Positions 8,401-18,222 of a stretch of DNA of 64,000 bases are shown here, in pieces (position 1 is the first letter of the stretch; each line of letters opens with the position of its first letter). A program made the position numbers and the translations under genes. This DNA comes from Streptomyces atroolivaceus (GTDB lineage Bacteria > Actinomycetota > Actinomycetes > Streptomycetales > Streptomycetaceae): contig NZ_JNXG01000020.1 in the NCBI RefSeq assembly GCF_000717025.1, positions 1 through 64,000 on the forward strand, read 5' to 3'. The notes beneath the pieces are model-generated. The model was not told the origin of the DNA and did no database searches. It worked only from the letters and a program-made list of their open reading frames with translations.

Positions 8401-10925
8401 TCCAGGAGCTGAAGAACACCATCAACACGATGGTCGACCAGCTCTCCTCGTTCGCCGAGCAGGTGACCCGGGTGGCCCGTGAGGTGGGTACCGAGGGGCA
8501 GCTGGGCGGGCAGGCCCGGGTCCGGGACGTCGACGGCACCTGGCGTGACCTCACCGAGTCGGTGAACGAGATGGCAGGGAACCTGACCCGCCAGGTACGC
8601 GCGATCGCGGCCGTCGCCACCGCGGTGACGCGGGGCGACCTGAATCTCAAGATCGACGTCGACGCGGCCGGCGAGATCCAGGTCCTGCAGGACAACATCA
8701 ATACGATGATCGCCAATCTGCGCGACACCACGCTCGCCAACAAGGAGCAGGACTGGCTCAAGGGAAATCTCGCCCGGATCTCCGGCCTGATGCAGGGCCG
8801 CCGCGATCTGGACGACGTCGCCTCGCTGATCATGAGCGAGCTGACGCCCGTGGTCTCCGCCCAGCACGGGGCGTTCTTCCTGGCCATGACCACCGGCGAC
8901 GGTGACGAGGTCGGGTCGGACGCCGGCAACGAGGGCTCGTACGAGCTGCGCATGCGCGGCAGCTACGGCTATTCGGCGGGCTCCATGCCGACCTCCTTCC
9001 GGCCCGGTGAGACGCTCATCGGCACGGCGGCCGAGGAGAAGCGGACGATCCAGGTGGACAACGTGCCACCTGGTTATCTGAAGATCTCCTCGGGACTCGG
9101 TGAGGCGCCGCCCGCACATGTGATCGTGCTGCCGGTGCTCTTCGAGGGCCAGGTGCTCGGTGTCATCGAACTGGCCTCCTTCCAGCCGTTCACACACATT
9201 CAGCGGGACTTCCTCAACCAGCTCGCCGAGATGATCGCCACGAGCGTCAACACCATCAGCGTCAACACGAAGACCGAGAAGCTCCTCGAGCAGTCCCAGG
9301 AGCTCACCGAGCAGCTGCGCGACCGTTCGCAGGAGCTGGAGAACCGGCAGAAGGCGCTGCAGGCCTCCAACGCCGAGCTGGAGGAGAAGGCCGAACTGCT
9401 CGCCCAGCAGAACCGCGACATCGAGGTGAAGAACACCGAGATCGAGGAGGCGCGCCAGGTCCTGGAGGAGCGCGCCGAGCAGCTCGCCGTCTCGATGCGC
9501 TACAAGTCCGAGTTCCTGGCCAACATGTCGCACGAGCTGCGTACGCCGCTCAACTCGCTGCTCATCCTGGCCAAGCTCCTCGCGGACAACGCCGAGGGCA
9601 ACCTCTCGCCGAAGCAGGTGGAGTTCGCCGAGACGATCCACGGGGCGGGTTCCGACCTGCTCCAGCTGATCAACGACATCCTGGACCTCTCCAAGGTCGA
9701 GGCGGGCAAGATGGACGTCAGCCCGACCAGGATCGCCCTGGTGCAGCTGGTCGACTACGTGGAGGCGACGTTCCGGCCGCTCACCGCGGAGAAGGGGCTC
9801 GACTTCTCCGTCCGGGTGTCCCCGGAGCTCCCCGCCACCCTGCACACGGACGAGCAGCGGCTGCTGCAGGTGCTGCGCAACCTCCTGTCCAACGCGGTGA
9901 AGTTCACCGACAGCGGCGCCGTGGAGCTGGTCATCCGGCCCGCCGGGGCGGATGTGCCGAACGCCATCAGGGAGCACCTGCTGGAGGCCGGCTCGCTGCG
10001 TGACGCCGACGGCGACCTGATCGCCTTCTCGGTCACCGACACCGGAATCGGTATCGCGTCGAGCAAGATGCTGGTGATCTTCGAGGCGTTCAAGCAGGCG
10101 GACGGCACGACCAGCCGCAAGTACGGGGGAACCGGCCTCGGTCTCTCCATCAGCCGGGAGATCGCCCGGCTGCTGGGCGGCGAGATCCACGCGGCGAGCG
10201 AGCCGGGGCGTGGCTCGACCTTCACGCTGTACCTGCCCCTGCACCCGAGCGAGCTGCCTCCGCAGGGCTATCCGCAGACGGGGCCCGGCCCCATCGAGGT
10301 CCACGCGAGTTCCGCCGAGGGTGCCCTGCGCCTGGAGGCTCCACAGGGCGCCGGTGCCGAGCAGCGCCTGGGTGATCCCGCCAACTCCGCCGGCGTGTTC
10401 CGGCGGCGCCGCAAGGCCCTGGGGGGAGCGGCGCAGCGTCCCGCCCTGGCGAACGGCAGGTCCGGGGAGGAGGCCGCGGCGCCCGAGGCGCCCGAGGGGT
10501 GGGTACAGAGCCCGCAGGAGGAGCCGGAACCCCGCCGGACGTTCCGCTTCCACGGGGAGAAGGTACTGATCGTCGACGACGACATCCGCAATGTCTTCGC
10601 CCTCACCAGCGTGCTGGAGCAGCACGGGCTGTCGGTGCTGTACGCGGAGAACGGGCGCGAGGGGATCGAAGTCCTCGAGCAGCACGATGATGTGACGATC
10701 GTTCTGATGGACATCATGATGCCCGAGATGGATGGTTACGCGACGACGACGGCGATCCGCCGGATGCCGCAGTTCGCGGGACTTCCGATCGTCGCGCTGA
10801 CCGCCAAGGCCATGAAGGGCGACCGCGAGAAGGCGATCGACTGCGGAGCCTCCGACTACGTGACCAAGCCGGTCGATTCCGACCATCTGCTCTCGGTGAT
10901 GGAGAATTGGATGCGCGGAGAGTGA
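5427..10925 (+). CDS. osaA: Hybrid histidine kinase with long HAMP array, OsaA-type
   Basis: A 1832-residue soluble hybrid kinase with no membrane segment. Order: HAMP-like region (about 25-180), ten 92-residue HAMP repeats (181-1100), GAF (about 1112-1275), coiled coil (about 1280-1355), HisKA with [10 protein letters not shown] (phospho-His 1369), HATPase with [10 protein letters not shown], a variable linker, and a receiver domain ([12 protein letters not shown], phospho-Asp 1762). The GTG at 5427 is chosen because GGGAGGG precedes it. In S. coelicolor the orthologous pair osaA-osaB is known for adaptation to osmotic stress; the OsaB gene follows here too. HAMP arrays of this sort are found in soluble osmosensing kinases. 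Confidence 0.88.
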   Translation: MESGVAARGSGTRTKGGQSVKKQRNGTIDVDAAALNRLLAALVAMRDGNFRRRLTVSGDGVLTEIAAVFNEVADRNLHLTGELARVRRVVGREGKLTERLETGACEGSWAAAIDASNELVDDLARPVSEVGRVLSAVADGDLEQRMELRTHAADETVRPLRGEFLKVARTVNNLVDQLSAFTEQVTRVAVEVGTEGKLGGQAQVRGMSGSWKDLTDSVNTMAYRLTAQVRDIALVTTAVAKGDLSRKVTVHVAGEMLQLKNTVNTMVDQLSSFSSEVTRVAREVGTEGELGGQATVPGVAGVWKDLTDSVNTMAGNLTSQVRGIAEVTTAVANGDLSQKVTVSARGEVAQLAETINQMTETLRTFADEVTRVASEVGGEGLLGGQAQVPGAAGTWKDLTDSVNTVFRNLTTQVRDIAQVTTAVASGDMTQKVTVDVAGEMLELKNTVNTMVDQLQAFGSEVTRVAREVGVEGRLGGQAEVPGAAGTWKDLTDSVNTAFRNLTGQVRDIAQVTTAVANGDLSQKVTVDVAGEMLELKNTVNTMVAQLSNFADQVTRMARDVGTEGRLGGQARVDGVSGTWKELTDSVNFMAGNLTSQVRQIAQVTTAVARGDLSQKIDVDARGEILELKNTINTMVDQLSAFADQVTRVAREVGTDGRLGGQAQVPGVAGVWRDLTDSVNGMAGNFTAQVRNIAQVATAVARGDLSQKIDVDARGEILELKNTLNTMVDQLSNFAEQVTRVAREVGTEGILGGQAEVQGVSGTWKDLTQSVNGMANNLTLQVRNIAEVTTAVAKGDLSKKITVDAKGEILELVTTVNTMVDQLLNFADEVTRVAREVGTEGILGGQARVRGATGIWKDLSDNVNLMANNLTSQVRNISRVSSAVANGDLTKKVTVEARGEVAELADTVNTMVTTLSSFADEVTRVAREVGTEGELGGQARVPGVSGTWKDLTESVNSMASNLTGQVRQIATVTTAIAKGDLTKKIDIDARGEIQELKNTINTMVDQLSSFAEQVTRVAREVGTEGQLGGQARVRDVDGTWRDLTESVNEMAGNLTRQVRAIAAVATAVTRGDLNLKIDVDAAGEIQVLQDNINTMIANLRDTTLANKEQDWLKGNLARISGLMQGRRDLDDVASLIMSELTPVVSAQHGAFFLAMTTGDGDEVGSDAGNEGSYELRMRGSYGYSAGSMPTSFRPGETLIGTAAEEKRTIQVDNVPPGYLKISSGLGEAPPAHVIVLPVLFEGQVLGVIELASFQPFTHIQRDFLNQLAEMIATSVNTISVNTKTEKLLEQSQELTEQLRDRSQELENRQKALQASNAELEEKAELLAQQNRDIEVKNTEIEEARQVLEERAEQLAVSMRYKSEFLANMSHELRTPLNSLLILAKLLADNAEGNLSPKQVEFAETIHGAGSDLLQLINDILDLSKVEAGKMDVSPTRIALVQLVDYVEATFRPLTAEKGLDFSVRVSPELPATLHTDEQRLLQVLRNLLSNAVKFTDSGAVELVIRPAGADVPNAIREHLLEAGSLRDADGDLIAFSVTDTGIGIASSKMLVIFEAFKQADGTTSRKYGGTGLGLSISREIARLLGGEIHAASEPGRGSTFTLYLPLHPSELPPQGYPQTGPGPIEVHASSAEGALRLEAPQGAGAEQRLGDPANSAGVFRRRRKALGGAAQRPALANGRSGEEAAAPEAPEGWVQSPQEEPEPRRTFRFHGEKVLIVDDDIRNVFALTSVLEQHGLSVLYAENGREGIEVLEQHDDVTIVLMDIMMPEMDGYATTTAIRRMPQFAGLPIVALTAKAMKGDREKAIDCGASDYVTKPVDSDHLLSVMENWMRGE
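5967..8726 (+). repeat. Ten tandem 276-bp in-frame repeats coding HAMP units
   Basis: Units begin at TTC codons at 5967, 6243, 6519, 6795, 7071, 7347, 7623, 7899, 8175 and 8451; every unit is exactly 276 bp (92 residues). Each encodes a variant of [37 protein letters not shown] and [12 protein letters not shown]. Units differ in sequence, so this is an old protein-level duplication rather than a recent expansion. Confidence 0.95.
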
Positions 10926-11169
10926 CCGGGCGGGGTCCGGGTCGCCGGAATCCGGCAGCAGGCTGTCTCCGGACGGGTGTGAGCATGCGGATTCCGGGGA
11001 ACCTTCTGTTCCTCGACGGCGTTTTCGCTATGTGCACAGTGACATCGCGGTGACAGGGTGTGGCGACGGGCGGGGTGCGGCTACCATGACCGGCACAAGG
11101 ACGGACGGCGTAAGGGAGTCGTCCCCTGGGGCGGCACCCGGTGCGATTCCGGGGCGAGGAGGACGGGCC

Positions 11170-11850
11170 ATGGTGCAGAAGGCCAAGATCCTCCTGGTCG
11201 ATGACCGGCCGGAGAATCTGCTGGCGCTGGAGGCCATCCTCTCTGCGCTCGATCAGACACTGGTACGGGCATCGTCAGGGGAGGAAGCGCTCAAAGCGCT
11301 GCTCACGGACGATTTCGCGGTCATCCTGCTGGACGTACAGATGCCCGGCATGGACGGATTCGAGACGGCCGCGCACATCAAGCGGCGGGAGCGGACCCGG
11401 GACATCCCGATCATCTTCCTGACCGCGATCAACCACGGTCCGCACCACACCTTCCGTGGTTACGCGGCGGGCGCGGTGGACTACATCTCGAAGCCCTTCG
11501 ACCCCTGGGTGCTGCGCGCCAAGGTCTCGGTCTTCGTCGAGCTGTACATGAAGAACTGCCAGCTCCGCGAGCAGGCGGCGCTGCTGCGTCTCCAACTCGA
11601 AGGCGGCACCCACCAGGGAGCCGACGAGAAGGAACCGGCCGGTCTGCTCGCCGAGCTCTCGGCGCGGCTCGCCGCCGTCGAGGAGCAGGCGGAGGCTCTC
11701 TCCAAGCAGTTGGACGACGAGTCGGCGGACGCTGCCGCCGTGGCCACCGCCGCGCATCTCGAGCGCAAGCTCACAGGACTTCGTCGCGCGCTCGACGCGC
11801 TGGAGCCCGGTGCGGGCGGTTCCGCGGCCACCCTGCCCTCGCAGGGCTGA
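11170..11850 (+). CDS. osaB: Response regulator without DNA-binding domain, OsaB-type
   Basis: A 226-residue protein. The receiver domain (about 1-125) has VDDRP, phospho-acceptor LLDVQMPGMDG, the TA switch residues and the KPF lysine. The rest is a charged coiled coil (about 130-215) with no DNA-binding or enzymatic domain, so output must be by protein contact. GAGGAGGACGGGCC precedes the ATG. It follows osaA by 244 bp on the same strand. In S. coelicolor OsaB is the partner needed for osmoadaptation; its mode of output is not obvious from sequence. Confidence 0.85.
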   Translation: MVQKAKILLVDDRPENLLALEAILSALDQTLVRASSGEEALKALLTDDFAVILLDVQMPGMDGFETAAHIKRRERTRDIPIIFLTAINHGPHHTFRGYAAGAVDYISKPFDPWVLRAKVSVFVELYMKNCQLREQAALLRLQLEGGTHQGADEKEPAGLLAELSARLAAVEEQAEALSKQLDDESADAAAVATAAHLERKLTGLRRALDALEPGAGGSAATLPSQG

Positions 11851-11960
11851 CCCGCGACGGCTGAAGTCGCGTCAGTTCGGCGCCCGTGCAAGGGCGACAC
11901 GGACGGGTGAAGCCGTAGGCACACGTGTCCACAGGCGTCGACACCGGTAACCTCAGTCAC

Positions 11961-14741
11961 ATGGCCTCACGTACGTCCGGCAAGGGTTCCCTGACTACGG
12001 CGGGCACCGCGAAGGGTGCCGGCCGTAGTCAGGGACCGGCGAAGAAAGCCGCGCCCGCCAAGAAGGTCGCGGCGAAGAAGACAGCGCCCGGCAAGAAGGC
12101 GCCGCCCAGGAAGGCCGCGGCGAAGAGGGCCGCGCCCAAGCCCGCACCGTCCCCCACCGGGGGCGTGTACCGGTTCGTCCGGGCGATCTGGCTCGGTACC
12201 GCGCACGGCGTCGGGGCGGTGTTCCGCTCCATAGGGCGCGGCGCGAAGGGACTTGACCCGGCACACCGCAAGGACGGGCTCGCGCTGCTGCTCCTCGGCC
12301 TCGCGCTGGTCGTGGCGGCGGGCACCTGGTCGCGTCTGCAGGGGCCCGTCGGCGATCTCGTCGAGATGCTCGTGACGGGGGCGTTCGGCCGGCTCGATCT
12401 GCTGGTCCCGATACTGCTGGGCGCCGTCGCCGTACGGCTGATCCTCTATCCGGAGAAGCCAGAGGCCAACGGCCGTATCGTCATCGGGCTCTCCGCTCTC
12501 GTCATCGGCGTGCTCGGGCAGGTCCACATCGCCTGCGGCTCACCGGGCCGTGAGGACGGCACCGGCGCCATGCAGGATGCGGGAGGTCTCATCGGATGGG
12601 GTGCTTCCCAGCCGCTCGTCTTCATGATGGGCGAGGTCCTGGCGGTCCCGCTGCTTCTTCTGCTGACGGTCTTCGGGCTGTTGGTCGTCACCGCGACCCC
12701 GGTCAACGCCATTCCCCGGCGTCTGAGGCAGCTCGGCGTCAGGCTCGGCATCGTCGACCCGGTGTACGTGCCGGGCGAGGAGGACGGGAGCGACGACGAG
12801 CGGTACGACGAGCAGTGGCGCGAAGCGCTGCCCGAGCGCTCGCGGCGTTCCTCGGCGCGACGTCCGGAGCCGGACGCCGAATACGACCTGGATCACGCCG
12901 AGGGGGCGGCGCCGGCCAAGCGGCGCCGGACCCGCAGGCCGTCCGCCCAGCCTGCGATGAACCGGCCCATGGACGCGGTCGACGTCGCGGCCGCCGCGGC
13001 CGCGGCGCTCGACGGGGCCGTGCTGAACGGCATGCCGCCGTCGCCCGTCGTCGCCGATCTCACCCAGGGCGTGTCCGCGGACAGGGAGCGGGAACGGACC
13101 GCCACCCCGGTTCCCGGGGCGCGGTCGGCCGAGAAGCCACCGTCGGGCCACGGGGGCGCGGAGAAGAGCACCTCCGCCTCCGGTGGAGTCCCCGACCTGA
13201 CGAAGCCCGTCCCCGAGCGGTCCGAGTCGCTGCCCGCGCGGGCGGAACAGCTGCAGCTCTCCGGCGACATCACCTACTCGCTCCCCTCGCTGGACCTGCT
13301 GGAGCGCGGGGGCCCCGGCAAGACGCGGAGCGCGGCCAACGACGCGGTCGTCGCCTCACTGACCAACGTCTTCACGGAGTTCAAGGTCGACGCGTCCGTC
13401 ACCGGCTTCACCCGCGGCCCGACCGTCACCCGGTACGAGGTGGAGCTCGGCCCCGCCGTCAAGGTCGAGCGGATCACCGCCCTCACCAAGAACATCGCGT
13501 ACGCCGTCGCCAGCCCGGACGTCCGGATCATCTCCCCGATCCCCGGCAAGTCCGCCGTCGGTATCGAAATCCCCAACTCCGACCGGGAGATGGTCAACCT
13601 CGGCGACGTCCTGCGCCTCGCGGACGCGGCCGAGGACGACCACCCCATGCTGGTGGCACTCGGCAAGAACGTCGAGGGCGGTTACGAGATGGCCAACCTG
13701 GCGAACATGCCGCACGTCCTGGTCGCCGGTGCCACCGGTTCCGGCAAGTCCTCCTGCATCAACTGTCTGATCACATCGGTCATGGTGCGGGCGACTCCGG
13801 ACGACGTGCGGATGGTGCTCGTGGACCCGAAGCGGGTCGAGCTCACCGCCTACGAGGGCATTCCGCACCTGATCACGCCCATCATCACCAACCCGAAGAA
13901 GGCCGCCGAGGCACTGCAGTGGGTCGTGCGGGAGATGGATCTGCGCTACGACGACCTCGCGGCCTACGGCTTCCGCCACATCGACGACTTCAACCACGCG
14001 GTACGCACCGGCAAGGCCAAGGCACCCGAAGGCAGCGAGCGGGAGCTCTCGCCCTACCCCTACCTGCTGGTCATCGTCGACGAGCTCGCGGACCTCATGA
14101 TGGTGGCCCCGCGCGACGTCGAGGACTCCATCGTCCGCATCACCCAACTGGCACGCGCCGCCGGCATCCACCTGGTGCTCGCCACGCAGCGACCCTCGGT
14201 CGATGTCGTGACCGGCCTGATCAAGGCCAACGTGCCCTCCCGCCTCGCTTTCGCGACCTCGTCGCTCGCGGACAGCCGGGTCATCCTCGACCAGCCCGGT
14301 GCCGAAAAGCTCATCGGAAAGGGTGACGGTCTGTTCCTGCCGATGGGGGCGAACAAGCCGACCCGTATGCAGGGGGCCTTCGTCACGGAGGGCGAGGTCG
14401 CGGCTGTCGTCCAGCACTGCAAGGATCAGATGGCGCCGGTCTTCCGTGAGGACGTGGTGGTCGGCACGAAACAGAAGAAGGAGATCGACGAGGACATCGG
14501 CGACGATCTCGATCTGCTCTGTCAGGCGGCCGAACTCGTCGTGTCCACGCAGTTCGGTTCCACATCGATGCTCCAGCGCAAGCTGCGGGTCGGCTTCGCG
14601 AAGGCCGGTCGGCTGATGGACCTGATGGAGTCGCGCAACATCGTGGGTCCCAGCGAGGGTTCCAAGGCCCGCGATGTCATGGTGAAGGCGGACGAACTCG
14701 ACGGTGTGCTGGCCGTCATTCGCGGGGAAACCGCTCCGTAG
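11961..14741 (+). CDS. ftsK: DNA translocase FtsK
   Basis: A 926-residue membrane-anchored dsDNA pump used to clear chromosome ends from the sporulation septum. The Lys/Ala/Pro-rich first 65 residues precede four predicted membrane segments (about 100-270), then an acidic linker (280-440), the RecA-like motor with Walker A GATGSGKSS and Walker B LLVIVDELADLMM, and a C-terminal gamma winged helix (from about 860) that would read KOPS. The ATG at 11961 has no ribosome-binding site, but TAACCT lies 7 nt upstream, so the mRNA is probably leaderless; an in-frame GTG at 11925 is the alternative. A hairpin lies just inside the gene. Confidence 0.95.
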   Translation: MASRTSGKGSLTTAGTAKGAGRSQGPAKKAAPAKKVAAKKTAPGKKAPPRKAAAKRAAPKPAPSPTGGVYRFVRAIWLGTAHGVGAVFRSIGRGAKGLDPAHRKDGLALLLLGLALVVAAGTWSRLQGPVGDLVEMLVTGAFGRLDLLVPILLGAVAVRLILYPEKPEANGRIVIGLSALVIGVLGQVHIACGSPGREDGTGAMQDAGGLIGWGASQPLVFMMGEVLAVPLLLLLTVFGLLVVTATPVNAIPRRLRQLGVRLGIVDPVYVPGEEDGSDDERYDEQWREALPERSRRSSARRPEPDAEYDLDHAEGAAPAKRRRTRRPSAQPAMNRPMDAVDVAAAAAAALDGAVLNGMPPSPVVADLTQGVSADRERERTATPVPGARSAEKPPSGHGGAEKSTSASGGVPDLTKPVPERSESLPARAEQLQLSGDITYSLPSLDLLERGGPGKTRSAANDAVVASLTNVFTEFKVDASVTGFTRGPTVTRYEVELGPAVKVERITALTKNIAYAVASPDVRIISPIPGKSAVGIEIPNSDREMVNLGDVLRLADAAEDDHPMLVALGKNVEGGYEMANLANMPHVLVAGATGSGKSSCINCLITSVMVRATPDDVRMVLVDPKRVELTAYEGIPHLITPIITNPKKAAEALQWVVREMDLRYDDLAAYGFRHIDDFNHAVRTGKAKAPEGSERELSPYPYLLVIVDELADLMMVAPRDVEDSIVRITQLARAAGIHLVLATQRPSVDVVTGLIKANVPSRLAFATSSLADSRVILDQPGAEKLIGKGDGLFLPMGANKPTRMQGAFVTEGEVAAVVQHCKDQMAPVFREDVVVGTKQKKEIDEDIGDDLDLLCQAAELVVSTQFGSTSMLQRKLRVGFAKAGRLMDLMESRNIVGPSEGSKARDVMVKADELDGVLAVIRGETAP
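11988..12035 (+). repeat. Long inverted repeat inside the start of ftsK
   Basis: TCCCTGACTACGGC (11988-12001) and GCCGTAGTCAGGGA (12022-12035) are perfect 14-bp arms, with an inner GGCACC/GGTGCC stem separated by one mismatch, giving a near-continuous 20-bp hairpin beginning 27 nt after the ftsK ATG. It encodes part of the low-complexity N-terminus, where the protein tolerates change. Confidence 0.85.
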
Positions 14742-14883
14742 AGTTTTGCGGGCAACCGTTTCGCCCGGCCGTACGTCAAGTTGAAGGGAGGAGCAGCGGG
14801 ATGATCCGTCTTGCTCTCCGTCCTGTGTCCTGCCCGAGGGGCTGCCCGGCGAACCCGATGGCGTACAAAGTCGTCGCTCCCAG

Positions 14884-14914
14884 TTGCCCCACCCTTTCGT
14901 ACCACCCCTAGACT
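14884..14914 (+). promoter_or_regulatory. Probable promoter of the RodZ-like gene
   Basis: TTGCCC, 19 nt, TAGACT, ending 39 nt before the GTG start at 14954. Confidence 0.45.
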
Positions 14915-14953
14915 GAACATCCAGCAGGTGGCTCACGCTCGAAAGGCGCCCCC

Positions 14954-15754
14954 GTGTCCATCGGCAACTCCCCCGAAGACGACCGGCCTTCGATCGGTCG
15001 CGCGCTTCAGCAGGCTCGTATCGCCGCAGGTCTGACGGTCGAGGAAGTCAGCAGCTCCACCCGGGTGCGCATGCCCATCGTGCACGCGATCGAGGAGGAC
15101 GACTTCTCCCGCTGCGGCGGCGACGTGTACGCCCGCGGCCACATCCGTATGCTCGCCCACGCCGTCCGGCTCGACCCCGGCCCGCTGATCGCGGAGTTCG
15201 ACGCCGAGCACGGCGGCGGCCCCGCACCCACACCCGCGGCGCCGCTGTTCGAGGCGGAGCGGATCCGCTCCGAACCCCGTCGGCCCAACTGGACCGCGGC
15301 CATGGTCGCCGCGATCGTCGCCGTGGTCGGCTTCGTCGGCTTCACGCTCTTCAGCGGCGAGGACGAGGGGTCGGGCTCGGCGCAGGTCGCCGAAGGCTCG
15401 ACACCCGACAAGACCACTCCCGAGCCCACCGCCACCAAGACCGCCGACCCCAAGCCCGCTCCCTCCGAAAGCGCGATCGCCGCAGCCCCGCTGGACAAGG
15501 TGACGGTCAGGCTGAGCGCCACCGAGGGCAAGAGCTGGATTTCCGCCAAGGATCACAACGGGCGGCTGCTCTTCGACGGCCTGCTGGCACAGGGCGACTC
15601 CAAGACCTTCCAGGACAAGGAGCGGGTCGACCTCGTGCTGGGGGACGCCGGAGTGATCGATCTCTTCGTGAACGGCAAGAAGGTCGATGATCAGTTCGAG
15701 TCGGGTCAGGTCGAACGGCTTTCGTACACCAAGGGTGACCCCGAGGTCGGCTGA
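14954..15754 (+). CDS. RodZ-like helix-turn-helix membrane protein
   Basis: A 266-residue protein. An N-terminal HTH of the RodZ type (about 14-80; IGRALQQARIAAGLTVEEVS, then YARGHIRMLA), one membrane helix (about 115-137, AAMVAAIVAVVGFVGFTLF), a Pro/Thr/Lys-rich linker and a C-terminal DUF4115-like domain (about 175-266). RodZ links the cytoskeleton to the cell-wall machine; in actinobacteria the exact role of this protein is unclear. GAAAGG precedes the GTG. It lies between ftsK and rimO, as in other Streptomyces. Confidence 0.8.
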   Translation: MSIGNSPEDDRPSIGRALQQARIAAGLTVEEVSSSTRVRMPIVHAIEEDDFSRCGGDVYARGHIRMLAHAVRLDPGPLIAEFDAEHGGGPAPTPAAPLFEAERIRSEPRRPNWTAAMVAAIVAVVGFVGFTLFSGEDEGSGSAQVAEGSTPDKTTPEPTATKTADPKPAPSESAIAAAPLDKVTVRLSATEGKSWISAKDHNGRLLFDGLLAQGDSKTFQDKERVDLVLGDAGVIDLFVNGKKVDDQFESGQVERLSYTKGDPEVG

Positions 15755-15783
15755 CCTCTCCGCGCCCTGCTTTCCCGACTCTT

Positions 15784-15830
15784 CCGACGGTGAGTGCCCG
15801 GCAGTCCTGCCGGGCACTCACCGTCGGCGT
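15784..15830 (+). terminator. Strong terminator after the RodZ-like gene
   Basis: A perfect 21-bp stem (15784-15804 and 15807-15827, outer CCGACGGTGAGTG) with a 2-nt apex, followed by CGTTTCC. It isolates the RodZ-like gene from rimO. Confidence 0.88.
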
Positions 15831-15918
15831 TTCCCCCGTGCTCCCTCCATTTCACCGACTGTTCGGTCACTCCCCGTAGCGTCCAACCCTGCTCGGCAGG
15901 GCGAGGGCCGGGACAAAG

Positions 15919-15924
15919 TAGTCT
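15919..15924 (+). promoter_or_regulatory. -10 box for leaderless rimO transcript
   Basis: TAGTCT ends 7 nt before the rimO ATG and no ribosome-binding site is present, so transcription would start at or next to the ATG. No clear -35 was seen. Confidence 0.45.
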
Positions 15925-15931
15925 TGGGCCC

Positions 15932-17410
15932 ATGCCCGAACGCCGTACCGTCGCCCTTGTCACTCTTGGCTGCGCCCGTAACGAGGTGGACTCGGAGGAG
16001 CTCGCAGGCCGCTTGGCAGCGGACGGCTGGGAGCTCGTCGAGAACGCCACGGACGCGGATGTCGCCGTCGTCAACACCTGTGGATTCGTCGAGGCCGCCA
16101 AAAAGGACTCCGTCGATGCCCTGCTCGAAGCCAACGATCTGAAGGACCACGGCAGAACCCAGGCCGTCGTGGCCGTCGGGTGCATGGCCGAGCGCTACGG
16201 CAAGGACCTCGCCGAGGCGCTGCCGGAAGCGGACGGGGTCCTCGGCTTCGACGACTACGCCGACATCTCCGACCGCCTGCAGACCATCCTCAACGGCGGC
16301 ATCCACGCCTCCCACACCCCACGTGACCGACGCAAGCTGCTCCCGATCAGCCCGGCCGAACGGCAGGACGCCGCCGTCGCGCTGCCCGGCCACGCCCAGG
16401 AGATCACGCCGGCTCCCGCAGACCTGCCGGAAGGCGTCGCCCCGGTCTCAGGTCCGCGGGCACCGCTGCGCCGCAGGCTGGGTACGAGCCCGGTCGCCTC
16501 CGTGAAGCTCGCCTCGGGCTGCGACCGGCGCTGCTCGTTCTGCGCCATCCCGTCCTTCCGCGGCTCGTTCATCTCGCGGCGTCCCTCCGACGTCCTGGGG
16601 GAGACCCGCTGGCTCGCCGAGCAGGGCGTCAAGGAGGTCATGCTCGTATCCGAGAACAACACCTCGTACGGCAAGGACCTCGGGGACATCAGGCTCCTGG
16701 AGACCCTGCTGCCCGAGCTCGCCGAGGTCGACGGGATCGAGCGGATCCGCGTCAGCTATCTGCAGCCCGCCGAGATGCGGCCGGGGCTGATCGACGTACT
16801 CACCTCGACGCCCAAGGTCGCCCCTTACTTCGATCTCTCCTTCCAGCACTCCGCCCCCGGGGTCCTGCGCGCGATGCGGCGGTTCGGTGACACGGACCGC
16901 TTCCTCGAACTCCTGGACACCATTCGGTCGAAGGCGCCGCAGGCCGGTGCGCGCTCCAACTTCATCGTGGGATTCCCCGGTGAGACGGAGGCCGACCTCG
17001 CCGAGCTGGAACGCTTCCTCACCGGCGCCCGCCTGGACGCCATCGGGGTCTTCGGCTACTCCGACGAGGAGGGCACCGAGGCGGTCGGTTACGAGAACAA
17101 GCTGGACGCGGACGTCATCGCCGAGCGCCTCGCGCACATCTCGCAGCTCGCCGAGGAGCTGACCTCGCAGCGCGCCGAGGAGCGGGTGGGCGAAACACTT
17201 CAGGTCCTCGTCGAGTCCGTGGAGTCGGACGAGGACGGGCCCGTGGCGGTGGGCCGAGCCGCCCACCAGGCGCCGGAAACGGACGGCCAGGTCGTCTTCA
17301 CCGCACGCGAAGGGCTTGTGCCGGGCCGTATGGTCGAAGCGAAGGCAGTGGGCACCGAGGGAGTGGACCTCGTGGCCGAACACCACGAGCTTGCGGAGGC
17401 AGCCAGATGA
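15932..17410 (+). CDS. rimO: Ribosomal protein S12 methylthiotransferase RimO
   Basis: A 492-residue radical-SAM enzyme that adds a methylthio group to the conserved aspartate of ribosomal protein S12. The N-terminal MTTase domain starts [20 protein letters not shown] and has the other cluster cysteines in NTCGF and VGCMAERY. The radical-SAM core has CDRRCSFC (CxxxCxxC) and a C-terminal TRAM domain follows. [11 protein letters not shown] distinguishes RimO from MiaB, and a separate miaB is present in the window. The gene overlaps pgsA by four bases (ATGA). Confidence 0.93.
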   Translation: MPERRTVALVTLGCARNEVDSEELAGRLAADGWELVENATDADVAVVNTCGFVEAAKKDSVDALLEANDLKDHGRTQAVVAVGCMAERYGKDLAEALPEADGVLGFDDYADISDRLQTILNGGIHASHTPRDRRKLLPISPAERQDAAVALPGHAQEITPAPADLPEGVAPVSGPRAPLRRRLGTSPVASVKLASGCDRRCSFCAIPSFRGSFISRRPSDVLGETRWLAEQGVKEVMLVSENNTSYGKDLGDIRLLETLLPELAEVDGIERIRVSYLQPAEMRPGLIDVLTSTPKVAPYFDLSFQHSAPGVLRAMRRFGDTDRFLELLDTIRSKAPQAGARSNFIVGFPGETEADLAELERFLTGARLDAIGVFGYSDEEGTEAVGYENKLDADVIAERLAHISQLAEELTSQRAEERVGETLQVLVESVESDEDGPVAVGRAAHQAPETDGQVVFTAREGLVPGRMVEAKAVGTEGVDLVAEHHELAEAAR

Positions 17411-18222
17411 CGGGAGCCCCGGCATCCGCGGCAGGCGGCTCCGGCGCGACGCCGGCGCCCCGCGGCGGCAAGCTGGGTGCGGCGGCCGTCAACCAGGCCG
17501 GCCTGTGGAACATCGCGAACATTCTCACGATGGTGCGGCTGCTGCTCGTCCCGGGCTTCGTCATGCTGCTCCTGCACGACGGGGGCTACGACCCCGTCTG
17601 GCGGGCGTTCGCCTGGGCGGCCTTCGCCGTCGCGATGATCACCGATGTGTTCGACGGCCATCTCGCACGTACGTACAACCTGGTCACCGACTTCGGGAAG
17701 ATCGCCGACCCGATCGCCGACAAGGCGATCATGGGCGCCGCGCTGATCTGCCTGTCCGCGCTCGGAGATCTGCCGTGGTGGATCACCGGCGTGATCCTCT
17801 TCCGTGAGCTCGGCATCACACTCATGCGGTTCTGGGTCATCCGGCACTCGGTGATCCCTGCCAGCCGTGGCGGCAAGGTGAAGACCCTGGCCCAGGGCAT
17901 TGCCGTGGGCATGTACGTCCTGGCGCTGACAGGTCCGCTGGCTACCCTGCGCTTCTGGGTGATGATGGCCGCCGTCGTGCTGACCGTCGTCACGGGCCTC
18001 GACTACGTACGCCAGGCCGTCGTGCTGCGCCGCCGCGGGCTGGCCGCTGCGGTGGAAGCGGTCGCGGCCGTCGCTGACGCGAACACCTCCGGCGCGCGGT
18101 ACGCCGCCGGTGAAACGGGCGGGACGACCGAAGGCGTCGTGGAGCCGGTGGCGGAACCCCTCGTGGAGCCGGTCGGCGAGCGCGTCGCGGGCGGCCGGGG
18201 CACCGCGGAGGCGGAGCGGTGA
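17407..18222 (+). CDS. pgsA: CDP-alcohol phosphatidyltransferase, PgsA-like
   Basis: A 271-residue integral membrane enzyme. The CDP-alcohol motif is complete: DVFDGHLAR followed by G-K-IADPIAD, the Mg-binding aspartates. About five hydrophobic helices follow [11 protein letters not shown], a typical phosphatidylglycerophosphate synthase start. It should make phosphatidylglycerophosphate from CDP-diacylglycerol and glycerol-3-phosphate. The last 60 residues are a Glu/Ala/Val-rich low-complexity tail not found in enterobacterial PgsA. It overlaps rimO upstream and cinA downstream by 4 nt each, so all three are translationally coupled. In actinobacteria this locus copy may be one of several pgsA-like genes. 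Confidence 0.88.
   Translation: MTGAPASAAGGSGATPAPRGGKLGAAAVNQAGLWNIANILTMVRLLLVPGFVMLLLHDGGYDPVWRAFAWAAFAVAMITDVFDGHLARTYNLVTDFGKIADPIADKAIMGAALICLSALGDLPWWITGVILFRELGITLMRFWVIRHSVIPASRGGKVKTLAQGIAVGMYVLALTGPLATLRFWVMMAAVVLTVVTGLDYVRQAVVLRRRGLAAAVEAVAAVADANTSGARYAAGETGGTTEGVVEPVAEPLVEPVGERVAGGRGTAEAER

Noticed and set aside
5748..10886. A very long open frame (about 1700 codons) antisense to osaA
   Set aside because: It mirrors the codon bias of the repeat-rich osaA gene; it has no ribosome-binding site or family motif, and the sense strand carries clear kinase domains.
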